From: Roseovarius pelagicus
GTDB taxonomy: Bacteria; Pseudomonadota; Alphaproteobacteria; Rhodobacterales; Rhodobacteraceae
Assembly (NCBI RefSeq): GCF_025639885.1
Contig: NZ_CP106738.1
Location: 2,790,001 to 2,854,000, forward strand
Direction: 5' to 3'
Length of the DNA: 64,000 nucleotides
Position 1 is the stretch's first letter. Each line of letters opens with the position of its first letter. Position numbers and translations under genes: made by a program. The notes under the pieces were generated by a model. It worked only from the letters and a program-made list of their open reading frames with translations. It had not been told where the DNA came from and ran no database searches. Of the stretch, positions 27,275 to 37,300 are shown one piece after another.

Positions 27275-28249
27275 TTACTCTGCCTTTGAGGTGGTTGAGC
27301 CGTTGTGAGAGATCCGGCCAATCACGTTCATAAGAACCTGCGCGGCGAGAATGGCTGTGGTGCCTGTGTGATCGTAATCCGGTGCAACCTCGACCAGATC
27401 CAGACCGACAATGTTCCCGCGTTTGGTCAACCCATCCAGAAACTCGAGAATTTCATAATACAGGAACCCACCATGCGATGGCGTGCCTGTCCCCGCTGCG
27501 ATCGACGGGTCAAACCCGTCAATATCAATGGTCACATAGTACCGCGCGCCCTCTGGGATACGCTCCAGAACCTGCTCGACCCCCAGTTTTCGGAACTGGC
27601 GCACCGAAAGGATATCCGACCCCATTGCGCGCGCATCGTCATAACCTTCTTTGGCGGTGGACGAGACATTGCGAATGCCTATCTGCGACAGGCCGGTAAC
27701 GTAGGGTTTGTCGGCTGCGCGCCGCATCGGGTTCCCGTGGCCGAAGCGCACGCCATGCCGTTCATCGACGAAATCCAGATGGGCATCAATCTGTACGATA
27801 TGTATCGGCTCTTGTCCCTCGAACGCGTTGATGCAGGGGATGTTGATTGAATGATCACCGCCCAGTGTAATTGGAATCGCGCCCGCGGCCAGAATTTTGC
27901 GAACCCCGTATTCGATGTTCGCGTGGCTGGTCATGGTGTCGGTGTGTACGATGTCCGCATCACCGATATCGACGATTTTCACCTCTCCTGCGGGCAGGTA
28001 GGTCACATCGTCCTCGTGATCGTATGCCCCTCCGTGGCCGAACGAAAACAGGGTCGAGGCTTCTCGGATCGAGCGCGGACCAAACCGCGCGCCGGGTCGC
28101 CATTGCGTCCCGAAATCATAGGGGGCACCGAGGATCGCAAAATCAGCGTCAATCGCGTCCCAATCGGAAACGTACGGGTTTTTGCCGAAAGTCGAGATCC
28201 CCACAAAAGGAAGATCAAGCCTGCCTTGTTCATACTGGTTCTTGGTCAT
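27275..28249 (-). CDS. Agmatinase/arginase-family ureohydrolase (first copy)
   Basis: A 324-residue ureohydrolase. The binuclear metal site is complete: GGDHS, DAHLDFVDE and DIDGFDPS. The N-terminal GAPYDFGTQWRPGARFGPR is of the agmatinase (SpeB/GbuA) subfamily rather than arginase. Such enzymes split urea from agmatine, guanidinobutyrate, guanidinopropionate, guanidinoacetate or guanidine. The gene lies next to the TetR regulator (ATGA overlap) and two SDRs. A second family member is encoded at 31859. The substrate cannot be named. Confidence 0.9.
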   Translation of the reverse strand: MTKNQYEQGRLDLPFVGISTFGKNPYVSDWDAIDADFAILGAPYDFGTQWRPGARFGPRSIREASTLFSFGHGGAYDHEDDVTYLPAGEVKIVDIGDADIVHTDTMTSHANIEYGVRKILAAGAIPITLGGDHSINIPCINAFEGQEPIHIVQIDAHLDFVDERHGVRFGHGNPMRRAADKPYVTGLSQIGIRNVSSTAKEGYDDARAMGSDILSVRQFRKLGVEQVLERIPEGARYYVTIDIDGFDPSIAAGTGTPSHGGFLYYEILEFLDGLTKRGNIVGLDLVEVAPDYDHTGTTAILAAQVLMNVIGRISHNGSTTSKAE

Positions 28250-28878
28250 TTCACTTCTTTCAAATTTGGTTTGAACTTGTCAGCGAAGATCACGGCAACA
28301 TCCCGATGAAATTGCAGGTTGGCCTCTTCTTCGGATTGGTTTTCGTCCGAGATAAACAGGAAAAATCGGATGTTTTGCATTTGGAACAGTGTGTTGGCCA
28401 ACATGTCTGCCTCAAGATTACGTGCCAGCGTGCCGCGACCCTGATAGGTTTGCACGATGCGTGCCATGAGCTCGATCAACGCCTGATCGAGGCTGCGATA
28501 GGTTGTGCCGAACTGTTTGCCACCTTCAAGGATGCTGGCGGCAAGTACCTCTCGCCACGTGCTTTTTGTCAGATAGGTCATCGCATGTTTGCGCATGATC
28601 CGACCAAACTCTGCAACAGCGCGCTGTATGTCCTCGGGTAGGTTATCTGCCAGATCTTCCAGCTGGGAAATCAGGCGCACGTCGCTTTCCTTGACCAGCG
28701 CCAACAGCAGGTTCGCTTTGGACTCGTAGTAGTTATAGACGGTCACGGCGGACACCTCGGCCTCGGCCGCGATGCTCTCAATGGTGACGCTGCCGTAACC
28801 TTCGTTCTGAAATCTCGTTCTCGCCACTTCCAGGATACGGTTTGAGCGATCTTTTTTCTGACGTGTTCGTAAGCTCAC
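28246..28878 (-). CDS. TetR/AcrR family transcriptional regulator
   Basis: A 210-residue TetR protein: the DNA-binding region reads RILEVARTRFQNEGYGSVTI followed by AEVSAVTVYNYYESKANLLL. The GTG at 28878 (protein starting VSLRTRQKKDRS) is chosen because AGGAAG lies five bases before it; the frame is open to 28965 but those codons look non-coding. It is the first gene of the minus-strand operon, faces the ABC transporter genes, and probably binds the palindromes at 28974-28998 to control both. Confidence 0.85.
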   Translation of the reverse strand: MSLRTRQKKDRSNRILEVARTRFQNEGYGSVTIESIAAEAEVSAVTVYNYYESKANLLLALVKESDVRLISQLEDLADNLPEDIQRAVAEFGRIMRKHAMTYLTKSTWREVLAASILEGGKQFGTTYRSLDQALIELMARIVQTYQGRGTLARNLEADMLANTLFQMQNIRFFLFISDENQSEEEANLQFHRDVAVIFADKFKPNLKEVK

Positions 28879-28973
28879 AGCCACTTCCTGTCTCCCTGCA
28901 GCATGTCGTCCTAGTGCCCGTTCCGAGGCGCGATCGTGAAAAGATCGCAAAAAAATTGTAGACACAAAGAAAT

Positions 28974-28998
28974 TTTAGTGACTAAACTTTCGTAGTCA
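28974..28998. promoter_or_regulatory. Overlapping palindromic operator of the divergent ureohydrolase/ABC region
   Basis: Two dyads overlap: TTTAGT-G-ACTAAA (28974-28986) and TGACTA-N8-TAGTCA (28979-28998). They lie in an AT-rich stretch between the TetR gene and the plus-strand binding-protein gene, 38 bases before its ATG, a position suited to repression by TetR. Confidence 0.6.
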
Positions 28999-29036
28999 AT
29001 AAAAATAAATCAACGCTAACAGCAAGGGGAAACAAC

Positions 29037-30101
29037 ATGATGAAAATGATGGGACCAGCATTGGCCGCAGGGGCGGCAGCGCTGTCGATTGCAACCGGCG
29101 CGGCGGCAAAGGAGCAAATCAATGTAGGGCTTTGCGTCTCTTGGCCCGGATACGCCATGCTTGAGCTTGCTCAGCAAAAGGGGTTGGCCGAAGGGTATGA
29201 AATCAACAGCGTCATTTTTGACGACCCCTTGGGGGGACAGGCTGCTTTGGCTGCGGGCCAGATCGACATTTATGAATGCACCGGGGATTATACGCCGCTG
29301 GCGATTGACCGCGGAACCGGGGTCGTGACCGTTGCCTTTGCGAACCCGTCATATGGTGTGGACCATGTTATTCTGGCCCCAGGCATGGATGCCTCGACCA
29401 TGAAGGGATCGCGCATTGGCGCCCCGCAGGCCTATATCGGTCAGTTGTTGATGGGTGTCTGGATGGACAGCGAAAACATTCCGCTGGATGACGTCACTTG
29501 GGTCAACCTACTCGCGGACGAGGCGGTGGGGCCGATGCTGTCGGGTGATCTGGCCGCTGCTTATCTGTATGAGCCTTGGATCACGCGCGTGATGGAGAAT
29601 CTTCCGGGGGCATCGTCGGGTGGCAACACCGGCGAAGACTGGATGCTGGAAACCGGCATTTTCACCGATGTGATCTATATGAACGGCGATTTCATCAACA
29701 ACCACCGCGGTGCTGCATTGGACCTGCTGAAGGCCCGGTTCGATGCTGTTGGCTGGTGGCATGACAACACCGCTGAAGGCAATCAGCTGATGTCGGACTT
29801 CTTGCAATGGCCGGTGGCCGACATCGAATCCGTCATCGGCAGCAACGGGAAATTCCTGAAGGGCGGGATCTACATGTATGACTTTGATGAATCTGCCAGA
29901 GTTTGTGGCGCGTTGGAAGGTGATCCACCTTTCGGTCTGGAAAATGGCTCTATCACCACGGTCATCAAAACGATCAATGATTACTGGGTGCGTTTCGGCC
30001 TGATGACAGAGGTCCACGACCCCGCCGCTGGCGTCGATTGTACGCTCATGGCCGATCTGGTTGACCAAGGCTATCGTCAAGCCATCGAAGCAAACGAATA
30101 A
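29037..30101 (+). CDS. NitT/TauT-type ABC transporter substrate-binding protein
   Basis: A 354-residue periplasmic binding protein. The signal peptide runs about residues 1-24 (cut after GAAA), followed by INVGLCVSWPGYAMLELAQQ, the usual start of the nitrate/sulfonate/taurine-type family. It has an aromatic-rich middle (YLYEPWITRVM). The ATG follows AAGGGGA. The transporter lies between two ureohydrolase genes, so I infer a guanidino or other nitrogen compound as ligand. A hairpin follows the stop codon. Confidence 0.88.
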   Translation: MMKMMGPALAAGAAALSIATGAAAKEQINVGLCVSWPGYAMLELAQQKGLAEGYEINSVIFDDPLGGQAALAAGQIDIYECTGDYTPLAIDRGTGVVTVAFANPSYGVDHVILAPGMDASTMKGSRIGAPQAYIGQLLMGVWMDSENIPLDDVTWVNLLADEAVGPMLSGDLAAAYLYEPWITRVMENLPGASSGGNTGEDWMLETGIFTDVIYMNGDFINNHRGAALDLLKARFDAVGWWHDNTAEGNQLMSDFLQWPVADIESVIGSNGKFLKGGIYMYDFDESARVCGALEGDPPFGLENGSITTVIKTINDYWVRFGLMTEVHDPAAGVDCTLMADLVDQGYRQAIEANE

Positions 30102-30117
30102 AACAACATTCCGTTCA

Positions 30118-30141
30118 GGGGGCCGACAATGGTTGGCCCCC
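30118..30141 (+). terminator. Hairpin between binding-protein and permease genes
   Basis: GGGGGCCGAC-AATG-GTTGGCCCCC makes a 10-bp stem with one G-U pair, 16 bases after the binding-protein stop and 32 bases before the permease ATG. Only TATTTC follows, so partial termination or 3' protection of the upstream message is likely. Confidence 0.6.
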
Positions 30142-30173
30142 TATTTCGGGAAACCCGATGTTAGGCAGCATAC

Positions 30174-30995
30174 ATGAGCAATTTATCTAAAAGGACTGCG
30201 CGAACCCCCATCCTTCAACTGCGCAAGCCGGTGTCCTCGAAGCAATCCATCCTGTCAGCGATTTTTATCTGGGCATTATTTTTTGCTGTCTGGGAGGGAA
30301 TGTCACTGGCCGGGATGGTCAATGATCTGCTGGTGCCGGCCCCGCATGTCGTCCTTACGACGTTGGTTGATATGTTCGCGAACCGTGATTTGCTGTCGGA
30401 TGTTCTCATCAGTATCTGGCGGGTCGTGTTCAGCTTTGGGATCGCCTGTGCGATAGCTGTCCCGCTGGGCATAGCGATGGGATCGTTTCCGGCTGTCGAG
30501 GCTGTGTTCAATCCGTTCGTTTCCGCGTGGCGTTACCTTCCTGCGCCGTCGTTCATTCCTATTTTGCTGATGTGGTTTGGGACCGGTGAAACGCCCAAGC
30601 TGGTGCTCTTGGTCATCGGCGTGATCTTTTTCCTGATCACGATCATCATGGATCACACGCGCGAGGTGCGTGGGGAACTGATTGAGACGGGGCTGACCTT
30701 GGGTGGAAAACGCTGGACCATTGTCCGCACCATCATTTTGCCCGCTGTGCTGCCGCACGTCATGACCGCCATGCGCCAGATGCTGGCAGTGACCTGGACC
30801 TATCTGGTGATTGCTGAAATCGTCGCGTCGACCACTGGTATCGGTGCGATGATGATGCGCGCGCGACGGTTCCTGCATACCGACGAAATCATGGCTGGCA
30901 TCGTTGTCATTGGTGTTCTGGGGCTGTCATTCGACATCCTGTTCCGCAAGGCACACCGCTGGTTCTTTCCCTACATTCAGGATCGGAGACACTGA
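30174..30995 (+). CDS. NitT/TauT-type ABC transporter permease
   Basis: A 273-residue inner-membrane permease with six predicted membrane segments. Family signs are LVPAPHVVLTTLVDM, SIWRVVFSFGIACAIAVPLG and the EAA-type loop IETGLTLGGKRWTIVRTIIL. It pairs with the binding protein at 29037 and the ATPase at 30997; its stop TGA is directly followed by the ATPase TTG start. Confidence 0.9.
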   Translation: MSNLSKRTARTPILQLRKPVSSKQSILSAIFIWALFFAVWEGMSLAGMVNDLLVPAPHVVLTTLVDMFANRDLLSDVLISIWRVVFSFGIACAIAVPLGIAMGSFPAVEAVFNPFVSAWRYLPAPSFIPILLMWFGTGETPKLVLLVIGVIFFLITIIMDHTREVRGELIETGLTLGGKRWTIVRTIILPAVLPHVMTAMRQMLAVTWTYLVIAEIVASTTGIGAMMMRARRFLHTDEIMAGIVVIGVLGLSFDILFRKAHRWFFPYIQDRRH

Positions 30996-30996
30996 T

Positions 30997-31824
30997 TTGT
31001 CCGCAGCTCAACACATCAACACGATAGATGCGTCATCGGCAAAAATGGTCGTAGACGGTGTTTCCAAACGGTTTTCTCTGGGCAAGGGCCGCGAGATTCA
31101 GGCGATTGCCGAAGCGACCTTTACCGTCGAAGAAAATGAAATCTGCACAATTCTGGGTTCGTCCGGTTGTGGCAAGTCCACGGTTCTGCGGATGATGGCC
31201 GGACTTGAAACCCCGACCACTGGCGAATTGCGTCTGGACGGCCACGTGATTGCAGGTCCTGACCGAGAGCGCGGCATGGTGTTTCAGGCCTATACCTCGT
31301 TCGATTGGCTGACCGTCCGGGGCAATGTCGAATATGGTATGCGTATTAACGGTGTTCCGAAACAAGAACGTCGCGCGCGGACGCAGGAATTTATCAAGCT
31401 TGTGCATCTGGAGGGGTTTGAGGATGCGTACCCCTCGCAGCTATCGGGTGGCATGAAACAGCGCGTCGCGATCGCTCGCACGTTGGCGAATGATCCTGCG
31501 CTGCTCTTGATGGACGAGCCATTTGGCGCGCTGGACGCTGAAACACGTTGGCACATGCAGGAACTATTGGTCGATATTGCCGAAACGGCCAACACGACCA
31601 TGGTGATGGTCACGCATGACATCGAAGAAGCGATCTATCTGGGTGATAAGATCGTATTCATGTCCAGCCATCCGGGGCGGGTTCATGAAATCATCGTACC
31701 TGAATTCAAACAGGGCAAACGTTATGTCAGCAAAGAGCAGGTTCTGGGACTGGACGGCTATGGTGATCTGGAAAAATACATCATGCGCCTGATGCAGGAA
31801 CAAGGCTCCAAGGACGAACGCTGA
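30997..31824 (+). CDS. NitT/TauT-type ABC transporter ATP-binding protein
   Basis: A 275-residue ABC ATPase: Walker A GSSGCGKS, LSGGMKQRVAIARTL, Walker B LLLMDEPFGALD, switch His VTHDIEEA. The frame is open from 30904 but overlaps the permease; the TTG at 30997, one base after the permease stop and with GGAG ten bases upstream, is the most likely start. It completes the importer. Confidence 0.88.
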   Translation: MSAAQHINTIDASSAKMVVDGVSKRFSLGKGREIQAIAEATFTVEENEICTILGSSGCGKSTVLRMMAGLETPTTGELRLDGHVIAGPDRERGMVFQAYTSFDWLTVRGNVEYGMRINGVPKQERRARTQEFIKLVHLEGFEDAYPSQLSGGMKQRVAIARTLANDPALLLMDEPFGALDAETRWHMQELLVDIAETANTTMVMVTHDIEEAIYLGDKIVFMSSHPGRVHEIIVPEFKQGKRYVSKEQVLGLDGYGDLEKYIMRLMQEQGSKDER

Positions 31825-31858
31825 GGCGCCGAGTGCCATATGAGAAAAGAGAAACACC

Positions 31859-32836
31859 ATGAGCGATAGTTATTTCCACCCGGTTTCGGGCTTCGATTTG
31901 CCGCGTTTCGCCGGGGTGGCGACATTCATGCGTCTGCCGCATGTGGGTCTGGAGGACCCGCGATTGTCAGATGTGGATGTCGGCCTGATCGGTGTTCCGT
32001 GGGATAGTGGGACCACGAACCGGGCAGGGCCGCGGCATGGTCCGCGACAGCTGCGCGATATGTCGACCATGATCAGGGCGCAGAACGGTGCGACCGGCGT
32101 CCGTCCGTTCGAAATGGTGAACTGTGCAGACCTTGGCGATGTGCCCCCCAACCCGGCAGATATTCAGGAAAGCATGAAGCGGATCACGTCGTTCTACGAC
32201 ACAGTTCTGAAGGCCGGAATATTCCCGATGACTGCTGGGGGCGATCATTTGTCGACGCTGCCTATTCTGCGGGCTGTGGCGGCCAAATCGCCGGTGGGAA
32301 TGATTCATTTCGACAGTCATACCGATCTGTTCAAGGACTACTTCAATGGTACGCAATACACCCACGGAACACCGTTCCGCAGAGCTGTGGAGGAAGGACT
32401 GCTCGATCCTCAACGGGTTTGCATGATCGGTATTCGTGGGACCACCTACGATAGCGAGGATCGTGACTTTGCCAAAAGTGTGGGAATTCGCGTCATTCCA
32501 ATAGAAGAGTTCCATGCCCGAGGTGTGAGTGATGTCATGTCAGAAGCGCGCGAGATTGCCGGTTCCGGTGACACCTACATTTCCTACGATATCGACTTTA
32601 TCGATCCTGCTTTTGCGCCGGGCACAGGAACGCCCGAGATCGGCGGTCCGAACAGCTATCAGGCAATAGAGGTTGTGCGCCATCTTGTGGGTGTGAAAAT
32701 CATCGGTGCTGATTTGGTCGAGGTGTCGCCGCCATTTGATAGCTCCGGCGGCACAGCATATCTGGGGGCATCGCTGATTTTCGAAATGCTATGCGTGATC
32801 GCGCCGACATTGCGGCCAGATACGGCAACAGCCTGA
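31859..32836 (+). CDS. Agmatinase/arginase-family ureohydrolase (second copy)
   Basis: A 325-residue ureohydrolase with the full binuclear metal site: AGGDHLSTL, DSHTDLFKD and DIDFIDPAF. The N-terminus GVPWDSGTTNRAGPRHGPRQ is typical of guanidinobutyrase/guanidinopropionase-like enzymes (GbuA, GpuA). It is last in the ABC operon, 34 bases after the ATPase gene, and only distantly similar to the ureohydrolase at 27275. Two different ureohydrolases flanking one importer suggest two guanidino substrates or a heteromeric enzyme, as seen with nickel-type guanidine hydrolases that need partners; that is inference. Confidence 0.9.
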   Translation: MSDSYFHPVSGFDLPRFAGVATFMRLPHVGLEDPRLSDVDVGLIGVPWDSGTTNRAGPRHGPRQLRDMSTMIRAQNGATGVRPFEMVNCADLGDVPPNPADIQESMKRITSFYDTVLKAGIFPMTAGGDHLSTLPILRAVAAKSPVGMIHFDSHTDLFKDYFNGTQYTHGTPFRRAVEEGLLDPQRVCMIGIRGTTYDSEDRDFAKSVGIRVIPIEEFHARGVSDVMSEAREIAGSGDTYISYDIDFIDPAFAPGTGTPEIGGPNSYQAIEVVRHLVGVKIIGADLVEVSPPFDSSGGTAYLGASLIFEMLCVIAPTLRPDTATA

Positions 32837-32937
32837 CTTTGGGTTCGGGGCTGAACGCGCAACGGCGCAGATACCCGAACCAGTCCATGTTTTGAACGAA
32901 TCGCCATGCCTGATAAGCTCCTTGAGGGGGCGATGGC

Positions 32938-34335
32938 ATGAAGAGGATTATTTCCGCGGTATTGGGCGTGTGTCTTGGCTGGGCCGGTCTGGCGATCGCA
33001 GAAGTGAAGCCGCTCGGGCAGTATATTACAACCCCACCGATCAACGGTATTCACAAGCCCGCTGACAGGTATCGTACCACGCTTGGCTACAGCATCGCGT
33101 CGGCCTTTACCTTTCAGATGGCGATCCGCGAAAGCCTGTTCGGCAACGTGGCTGCCACGCTGACTGGTACCGAGCAGTTGCAGATGATCGCGATCAAGCG
33201 GGGCCAAGCGGATTTTGCCGCGCATGAAGGGTTGGCAGGCATGGCCTATTCCGCCGCCCTCGCGCAGGATCTGTCGCAACTCTACATTCGGTCGCTGGAT
33301 GACAATCGGCTTAGCCTCGCGTGGGGCACGATGCCCTATGCGATCATGTCCGATGTGGCGGCCAGCTGTCTGGTAACCAACATACCAAAGTTGATCAGTC
33401 CCAGTGCCAACCTCACCCCTCGGCCAATCAGCGAAGCGCTTGGTCAACTGGAACAAAGTTTGTTGGCCAAAGGTGAACAGAATGTAGCAAAGGAACTGGC
33501 GGCGGCCCGTCTGGTGCTGACAGCGCGCGACATGCGCTATGCGGCGATGATGAAACCCATGTTCCGTAAATCGCTGGCTCTGCAGGTGGGCCAAAACCTG
33601 ACGGAAACCCAAATGACCGAGTTGCTGTCGGAGTCGGTTCTGGCCACAGTGATTGGTGACTGGGCGCAGTCTTTTGGCGCCAATACCGAATATCTGCTGG
33701 TCGGCTTTCGTGATCAGCTGATCCGGGATGTCGCGACGTATCAGTGCCCTTGCGCCATGAATCCCAAGCTGAACGGCCCACCAGTTGGCTGGATTTTCGG
33801 ATCACGCGGCACCTATCTGACACGGCTGGGGTACTTGATGTCTCAGCAGCTGGCCCCGGCGTGGAACCCGGTTATCAATACTGGCATGGCGGGTGCCGTA
33901 ACGGAGCTGATGGCTGATGAGCGTGCGGACATTGCGAAGAAGAAGGCGGAAAATCCCGCTGCCTACAGCACCTATATGCGGGCGTTTCTGATTGATCTGG
34001 AAACCCTTGAAAAAGAGCAGATCAAGGCGATCCAGTCTGGCGCGGCGATGAGTTTTATCGAGGGAGTCACGACCAATGTCGTCTTTGGCCTAATGAACGT
34101 GGCGATGGGGGGCGGGACGTTTGCGGCGGCGGCGACGATTATCGCAAATGCGGGTTATGGCGCTTGGGGTGCTTACGATGATTATTCGGAAGAATTGCAA
34201 ATCCGCATTGCGATGTCGGCCATGCGCGAATTGGTCATGCAGGATGTCATTCGCCACGGCACCTTGTGCGGTTGTGGGGCAGGGGTGGTGCCCAAACCCG
34301 TTAAGGCCATACATGGCCAAGGGCCTTCGCAATGA
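32938..34335 (+). CDS. Secreted protein of unknown function, first of an overlapping pair
   Basis: A 465-residue protein that I do not recognise. A signal peptide is clear (MKRIISAVLGVCLGWAGLAI, cut near AIA-EV). The mature part is mostly helical. It contains CPCAMNPKLNG (about 263-273) and a C-terminal CGCGAG, which could form disulfides or bind metal. A glycine/alanine-rich hydrophobic region (about 363-400, including GLMNVAMGGGTFAAAATIIA) resembles membrane-inserting hairpins. GAGGGGG precedes the ATG. Its TGA overlaps the ATG of the next gene, so the two products probably work together outside the cytoplasm. Confidence 0.8.
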   Translation: MKRIISAVLGVCLGWAGLAIAEVKPLGQYITTPPINGIHKPADRYRTTLGYSIASAFTFQMAIRESLFGNVAATLTGTEQLQMIAIKRGQADFAAHEGLAGMAYSAALAQDLSQLYIRSLDDNRLSLAWGTMPYAIMSDVAASCLVTNIPKLISPSANLTPRPISEALGQLEQSLLAKGEQNVAKELAAARLVLTARDMRYAAMMKPMFRKSLALQVGQNLTETQMTELLSESVLATVIGDWAQSFGANTEYLLVGFRDQLIRDVATYQCPCAMNPKLNGPPVGWIFGSRGTYLTRLGYLMSQQLAPAWNPVINTGMAGAVTELMADERADIAKKKAENPAAYSTYMRAFLIDLETLEKEQIKAIQSGAAMSFIEGVTTNVVFGLMNVAMGGGTFAAAATIIANAGYGAWGAYDDYSEELQIRIAMSAMRELVMQDVIRHGTLCGCGAGVVPKPVKAIHGQGPSQ

Positions 34336-37300
34336 GCGCGCAGATGATCCGACTATGCGCCGCGTTGCTGTTGACTGCCGTTGCGTCTCTGGCCCTAGCA
34401 CAGCAAGGGACCGAGCCAGTCGCGCTGCAGCTGAAGCGTACCGATACGCCCGGCAGCACAGGCATCCAGTACCGAATTACCCTGACCAATGACGCCAGTG
34501 TGGATACGCCGGTGTTTGCGCCGGTCATCGATGCACCATCGCATTGGCTGAAAAACATCAAGATTGCGCCTCGCGAGACAACGATACCGGCAGGGCGCGC
34601 GCAGAATTTCACCGTGACCTATGATGTGGTGCCCGACGCGCCGCCGGATCAGGGCGAAACGCTGATGGTTTACTTCCCGATGGGTGATGCGCTGCCGCTG
34701 CACCAGTTGGAGATTGCCGTGGGGTTTGGCGGCACGGTGCCCGCCCTGCCGGAATTACTGGAACCCAAGATTGATATGGTTGAGTTTCGCGAAACCTTTG
34801 AGGCGGGCAGCACGGGGAACGGTATCGTTTTCTCGGTACATAATTCCACCGCCTATCCGGTCGAAGAACTGAGCCTGCGGCCACACATGCCGTCGCAGTA
34901 CATGTTGCTTGATCGGATCGAGCCGCTGGGTCTGACGCTGGACCCCGGAGAAACCGCAGATATCACCGCCTATTTCTCGGTGCGAGAAGACGTGGCCGAG
35001 GATGTCGAGGATAGTGTCGAATTTCATTTTGACACCGCGGATGGCCCGGACCTGACGCTGGGCGCATATCGCCTGATTGCGCTGATCGAAGCGGCCGAAG
35101 AGGCAGAGACCGTTGCAGAGTGCAATTCTGCCGTTGAGGCGGGTGGGGATGCCGGTGGTGGCGTGACGGTGGATCTGGGTGGATTTACGGGTCGGGCGGG
35201 ATTCACCTGGGAGATGTACAACGTCAAGGATCAGATGAACGTGACTGTCGGTGGCGTCAGTCAGACCACCGGCTGCGTCAGCCATTCGGGCACGATCGTT
35301 TTGGACGTCCCACCCGGTGCGGGTACTGCCAAGGTCGAAGTCGTACCCAATTGTGAGGGCACGACTGGCACACAATGGACTTTTACCTTTGAATGTCCGC
35401 TGGCCTCGGATGTGACGGCGGATGGCAGCGGCAACGCATTAGATCAGGGCGCGCAGGCGGGCGCTACTGGTGCTGCAATCGGGGCATCGCAAGGCACGCA
35501 AGCGGCGGGTCCGGGGGCGGCGACCACAGGGTTGGGTGCACCGGTGCAACCCGCGCCGCCCATGCTGCCACCGATCCAGCATAGCGGCGCAACGGTGGCG
35601 GAGAGCGATAACAACGACGACATTGCATCGGCCATGCCGATCGGGCTGGGAGATGCGGCGACGGGCGCAATCGACCCCAGACGCGATGCCGATTTCTACA
35701 GGGTGAACATCCCCAAGCAGGGTGAGTTGACCATTGCCTTTCCTCGGGTTCCCACGGGGGTCAACATCACCTTTCGGGTGCTGCGTCCGGACGGCGGGGT
35801 GATTTCTGGCTGGCATACTGCGCCAGCGGCGGGTGTCGCATTCGATCATAAGGTGGATATCTCGGCGGCAGGCACGGTAATGATCGAAGTGCGCGACGCC
35901 TATAACGACGCTGACAGTCCGACCAGCTATGTGATGCAGACCAGCTTTGTGCCGACGCAGGACCACGGTGAACCCAACGACGATCTGGCGCAGGCGACGC
36001 CATTAGCATGGAATGTCGAAACCCGCGCCAACATCCTGCCAAAAGGCGATGCGGATCACTACGTTGTCACGGCGCCACGTCAGGGCAGGATGACCGTGCT
36101 GTTCACAGAGAGTGGGCCAGAGACGGCGATGACGTTCCGTGTGCTGGAGGCCAGTGGCGCGGTTCTGCGGACTTGGCAGACGGCAGCCAGCTCTGGTGCG
36201 ATACATCAGGCATGGGTCGATCTGCCCAAGCCGGGCCGCTACGTCATTGAAGTCCGCGATTCCTACAACGATGCGCGATCTGCGACGCCCTATGTGATCG
36301 TTGCCGCGTTGGATCAAACCCCTGACAATGGCGAGCCGAACGATACCATGTCCGAGGCCACGCCAATTACCATCGGGCAGGTGCTGGATGCCAGTATCCT
36401 GCCTAAGAGTGACGGCGATATGTACCAGATAGACCTGCCGCATCAGGGCGAGTTGAGCGTTGATTTGCCGCGTTCGGCCCCCGAGACGAACCTGACATTC
36501 CGCGTGCTGGATGCGGTGGGTGGTGTGGTGCGCAACTGGCAAACCGCGCCAGCAACCGGCGCGCCCTATCGCGGCTGGGCCGATATTGCCACGCCGGGCC
36601 GTTACATCATCGAAATGCGTGATGCCTATAACGACGCCGCATCACCAGTGCCCTATCGGTTTGAGACGGCATTCCGTCCCACACAGGATTGGGCCGAACC
36701 GAATGGAACGGCCTCGACCGCGACGCCGGTGCAACTGGATCAGAGCTATGCCGCGCATATCCTGCCAAAAGCGGATGGAGATATGTATCGCGTTACTGTG
36801 GATCATCCCGGCGTATTAGGGATTGACGTGACCGCCAGCGGGACAGAAACCAACATGACGGTCCGGGTCATGCGCGCCGATGAAACCGTGGTGCGCAACT
36901 GGTCGACTGCGCCGTCTACGGGAGCACCCTTTGATACGTCAGCCGACCTGCCAGCGGCAGGTGCGTATCTGGTCGAGTTCCGCGATGCCTATAATGATGC
37001 GCGTTCTGCCGACCCTTACCAGTTCGCGTTGCACCACACCGCCAGTGTGGATGTCTTGGAGCCGAATGATGTCTCTGGACAAGCTACGGCAATCGGTATT
37101 GGCCAATCGATAGTCGCGGCGATTTTCCCAAAGGGCGATCACGATCTGTATTCCGTTACAGCATCGCGCGCCGGCGATCTGGTGGTGACCCTGACTGACA
37201 GCCCTGATGCGCTGAACATGGTGGTGCAGGTCGAGCGGCCAGACGGAACCGTCGTTCAGGGGTGGCGCGGGGCGACAATCGCGGGCGATCTGTTCGAGGT

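Noticed and set aside
28880..29036. A guanidine riboswitch (ykkC type) before the ABC importer
   Set aside because: The context of ureohydrolases made it worth looking for, but the gap is short, AT-rich and occupied by DNA palindromes; I could not find the conserved ykkC core or its stems.
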